DNA of 7,108 nt, taken from JACVRW01 sp035705985 (GTDB taxonomy: Bacteria; Actinomycetota; Thermoleophilia; Solirubrobacterales; Thermoleophilaceae). The position numbers and the translations under genes were made by a program. The DNA is taken from assembly GCA_035705985.1 (NCBI GenBank), contig DASSVP010000111.1:1-7108 (forward strand), read 5' to 3'. Below are positions 5,226-7,108 of this stretch, one piece after another. Under the pieces are notes generated by a model, which saw only the letters and a list, made by a program, of their open reading frames with translations, made no database searches and was not told the origin of the DNA. Within the stretch, counting starts at the first letter, position 1. Each line of letters starts with the position of its first letter.

Positions 5226-6247
5226 TCGTCGTAGACCTCGGCGACGAAGCGCGACAGCTCGGTGGCGGCCTGCCGCACGGCCATGATCGCCCCGGGGTAG
5301 TCCATGCTGAGCGGGCCGATCACCGACACCGCGCCGAGGTTCCGCCGGGCGAGGCCGTAGTTCGCGGCCACGAGGCTCAGCGAGCGCAGCTCGGGCGCGG
5401 CGTTCTCGCTGCCGATGCGCAGGTACACGCTCGGCTCGGCGAGCGACTGGCGCAGCACGCCGAGCAGCGCGCGGCGGTGCTCGAGCACCTCCATCAGCGC
5501 GCCGATCTGCGAGAGCTCCTGGAGCCGGTGCTCGGCGAGCAGCCGGGCGGCGCCGTCCATGAAGAGCGTGCTCTCGGCCGTGTCCTCGAGCTCCGTGAAC
5601 GCCGGCGTGAGCGTCGCGAGGAAGGCGCGCTCGCGCGCTCCCAGCTCCCGGCCGGCGAGCCGGGACTGCAGCAACCGCGAGCCCACGTCGAGGTCGCCGA
5701 GCGCCTCGTTCAGGTAGCTGCCGGCCCAGTCCACGAGGCCGGGGTCGACGGGCTCGTCGTAGGAGATCACCCGCTTCGTGACTCCGCCCGTCGACGAGAT
5801 CACCACCACCATCGCCACCTGCGGCTGGAGCAGCAGGACCTCCACGCGGCGGATCGTGGCCGTCTCGATGGGCGGCGCCGTCACGAGGGCCAGCAGGTTC
5901 GTGACCTGCGAGAGCTGCTCGCTCGTGACGCGCATCGCCTCGTCGACCTCGCGGCGCATGGTGGTGAGCTCGAGCCGCTTGCGTGGTACCGGGAGGTTGC
6001 CGCCCGACATGAGCTCATCGACGTACACCCGGTAGCCGCGGTCGGTGGGCACGCGGCCCGCCGACGTGTGCGGATGCTCGAGCAGGCCGATCTCCTCCAG
6101 CTTCGCCAGTTCGGCGCGGACCGTGGAGGGGCCCCAGGGGACGTCGTCCTGCTCGGCGATCCACTTGGACCCGACCGGCTGGTCGAGCTCGCGGTGCGCT
6201 TCGACGAGCTTTCGAAGGAGGAAGGTCTGGCGGGTGGTCAGGGCCAC
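5222..6247 (-). CDS. hrcA: Heat-inducible transcription repressor HrcA
   Basis: HrcA represses class I heat-shock operons by binding CIRCE operators, and depends on GroEL to stay active. From the GTG at 6247 the protein has 341 residues, a normal length. The N-terminal winged helix begins LTTRQTFLLRKLVEAH, with PVGSKWIAEQ at 24-33. The strongly conserved GLLEHPHTSAGRVPTDRGYR is at 54-73. A GAF-like central region and dimerisation segments follow; IGSEN is at 278-282, and the C-terminal ANYG and VIGPLSMDYPGAI patterns are at about 295-321. The upstream GTG at 6286 would add 13 residues not typical of the family. The gene follows the dehydratase pair after 54 nt and overlaps dnaJ by ATGA. No Shine-Dalgarno sequence precedes the GTG. 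No CIRCE (TTAGCACTC-N9-GAGTGCTAA) is visible upstream or elsewhere in the window, so autoregulation is not shown by sequence. Confidence 0.97.
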   Translation of the reverse strand: MALTTRQTFLLRKLVEAHRELDQPVGSKWIAEQDDVPWGPSTVRAELAKLEEIGLLEHPHTSAGRVPTDRGYRVYVDELMSGGNLPVPRKRLELTTMRREVDEAMRVTSEQLSQVTNLLALVTAPPIETATIRRVEVLLLQPQVAMVVVISSTGGVTKRVISYDEPVDPGLVDWAGSYLNEALGDLDVGSRLLQSRLAGRELGARERAFLATLTPAFTELEDTAESTLFMDGAARLLAEHRLQELSQIGALMEVLEHRRALLGVLRQSLAEPSVYLRIGSENAAPELRSLSLVAANYGLARRNLGAVSVIGPLSMDYPGAIMAVRQAATELSRFVAEVYDE

Positions 6248-6253
6248 ACGCCT

Positions 6254-6259
6254 ATTGTG
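6254..6259 (-). promoter_or_regulatory. Possible weak -10 element of hrcA
   Basis: CACAAT on the minus strand matches TATAAT at four of six positions and ends 6 nt before the hrcA GTG. It would give a leaderless or nearly leaderless mRNA. The 54-nt gap also holds a 5-bp GC stem with a 3-nt loop, without a T-run. Readthrough from the dehydratase genes is equally possible. Confidence 0.2.
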
Positions 6260-6301
6260 GCGGAGGCATCGCGGCGCACCGGGCACCGCCCGCTGCTTGC
6301 G

Positions 6302-6670
6302 CTACTGCCGCAGCTCGGCTTCGGCGTTCTTGATGATCTTGTTGCCGCCCTGCTCGGCCTCGGTCGCGATCACCACGCGGCCGCCCGACTCCTCCTTGAC
6401 GGTGCCCGTCACGGTGATCTCCTGCTCGGGGAAGCCCATCCCGCGAAACTGCACCGAGAGCCGCTTGAGGCTCCGCGGGTCCCCGCCGGCGGCGTTCACG
6501 TTCGCGCGCGCGACCTGGGCCATCGTGTAGAGGCCGTGGAGGATGTTCGAGGGCAGGCCGACCTGCTTCGCGAACTCCGGGTCGATGTGGATCGGGTTGA
6601 AGTCGCCCGACGCGCCCGCGTAGCGGTGCGGGAGGTACTTGTCCGGCGTGACCTTCAGCTCGACGTTCAC
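6302..6670 (-). CDS. MaoC-like dehydratase, catalytic HadB-type subunit
   Basis: This is a 122-residue single hot-dog protein of the MaoC/R-specific hydratase family. The hydratase-2 motif YAGASGDFNPIHIDPEFAK at 17-35 carries the catalytic pair D23 and H28, with N25 also conserved. The HGLYTMA segment on the central helix is at 45-51, and QFRGMGFPEQEITVTG near 74-89 is the usual beta strand after the active site. Together with the upstream subunit it should form a heterodimer like mycobacterial HadAB, which dehydrates (3R)-3-hydroxyacyl thioesters in the type II fatty-acid elongation cycle. Use with CoA substrates instead is possible. The GTG at 6670 overlaps the previous stop as GTGA, and a run AGGGGGG ends 4 nt before it. 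Family and active site are clear; the exact acyl substrate is not. Confidence 0.92.
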   Translation of the reverse strand: MNVELKVTPDKYLPHRYAGASGDFNPIHIDPEFAKQVGLPSNILHGLYTMAQVARANVNAAGGDPRSLKRLSVQFRGMGFPEQEITVTGTVKEESGGRVVIATEAEQGGNKIIKNAEAELRQ

Positions 6671-7104
6671 GACACCCCCCTGACGATGTTGGTCCAGGTG
6701 CCGCGGACGACCTCCTGGCCGTCCTGGTTCGTCGACACCGTCTCGAACACGTAGAAGCCCATCCCGCCCTTCTCGGAGATGTCCTTGACGCTCGCGACCG
6801 TGCTGATCACGTCGCCGGAGCAGACGGGCTCTCCCCAGGCGAACTCCTGGCCGCCGTGGACGAGCATGGCGAAGTTCAGGTCCACGTCCGGGTCGACGGC
6901 GGGCAGGGCGACGGAGCCCCACGAATAGACGACCGCGAACATCGGCGGCGCCACCACGTCGCGGAAGCCGGCCTCCCGGGCCGCGGCGCGGTCGAAGTAG
7001 ACGGGGTTCTCCTCGCCCACCGCGCGGGCGTACTCGCCGATCTTCTCCTTGCCCACCTCGTACTCGACGGCCGGGTAGCTCTTTCCTATCGCCTCGGTCT
7101 TCAC
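6667..7104 (-). CDS. MaoC N-terminal-like dehydratase, HadA-type non-catalytic subunit
   Basis: This is a 145-residue hot-dog protein of the FAS1-like / MaoC N-terminal dehydratase family. The N-terminus, with IGKSYPAVEYEVGKEKIGEYARAVG at 6-30, is typical of HadA. At the place of the hydratase motif it reads GEENPVYFD (30-38), so the catalytic Asp and His are replaced by Glu32 and Tyr36. Family members of this kind are non-catalytic partners that shape the acyl-binding tunnel for the catalytic subunit. VVAPPMFAVVYSWG at 50-63 and HGGQEFAWGEPVCSGD are also family-like. The start is a GTG at 7104, only 4 nt from the window edge, so its ribosome binding site is not visible and a slightly earlier start cannot be excluded. 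It overlaps the catalytic subunit gene by 4 nt, and the two are surely co-translated. Confidence 0.9.
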   Translation of the reverse strand: MKTEAIGKSYPAVEYEVGKEKIGEYARAVGEENPVYFDRAAAREAGFRDVVAPPMFAVVYSWGSVALPAVDPDVDLNFAMLVHGGQEFAWGEPVCSGDVISTVASVKDISEKGGMGFYVFETVSTNQDGQEVVRGTWTNIVRGVS

Positions 7105-7108
7105 TGGC

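Noticed and set aside
5646..5665. 7-bp inverted repeat with 6-nt loop inside hrcA
   Set aside because: Short GC-only arms of this kind recur by chance in such DNA and lie within normal coding sequence.
6270..6300. Possible terminator between the dehydratase pair and hrcA
   Set aside because: Only a 5-bp stem with a 3-nt loop and no T-run; not enough to call.
5477..6754. Long open plus-strand frame of 425 codons opposite hrcA and the HadB-type gene
   Set aside because: Its composition (runs of R, L, A, H, E) is that of a reverse-strand reading of GC-rich genes. It has no family motif and lies opposite two clear genes.

Overview
The window is very GC-rich and carries tightly packed housekeeping genes in an order typical of Gram-positive bacteria (hrcA, dnaJ, prmA, then yqeY, phoH, ybeY). 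With the high GC, a HadA/HadB-type MaoC pair and GTG starts, it looks like a chromosomal segment of a high-GC actinobacterium, possibly of the Thermoleophilia/Solirubrobacterales type. That placement is inference. I see no mobile element, CRISPR array, tRNA or rRNA.

All genes but one are on the minus strand, so transcription runs from high to low coordinates. At 7104-6302 lie two overlapping hot-dog dehydratase subunits, one with a decayed active-site motif and one with the full hydratase motif. They are followed by the heat-shock repressor hrcA (6247-5222), the co-chaperone dnaJ (5225-4095) and the ribosomal protein L11 methyltransferase prmA (4098-3301), joined by 4-nt overlaps. After a 128-nt gap comes a metal-dependent cyclase/formamidase-like hydrolase (3172-2411). 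The only plus-strand gene, a type II haloacid-dehalogenase-like hydrolase (1754-2425), overlaps it tail to tail by 15 nt. It also starts only 17 nt from the oppositely oriented yqeY. The minus-strand ribosome-maturation block then resumes with yqeY (1736-1305), phoH/ybeZ (1308-328) and ybeY, which is cut by the window edge.

Two metabolic hydrolase genes therefore split a block that links protein folding control (HrcA, DnaJ), ribosomal protein modification (PrmA) and rRNA maturation (PhoH/YbeZ, YbeY). The chaperone and ribosome genes are probably co-expressed within each half by translational coupling.

The most interesting signals are not extra genes. (1) Homology places the starts of prmA and phoH at CTG codons embedded in CTGA stop/start overlaps, with no ATG, GTG or TTG nearby upstream; ybeY may also lack a usual start. 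(2) A perfect 30-bp palindrome lies 21 nt inside dnaJ, and both strands encode the same ten residues there. (3) A perfect 15-bp inverted repeat forms a strong hairpin at the 3' end of prmA. (4) Genes that open transcription units lack Shine-Dalgarno sequences, and three have -10-like hexamers 6-8 nt before the start codon, which suggests leaderless mRNAs. No CIRCE operator is visible near hrcA.
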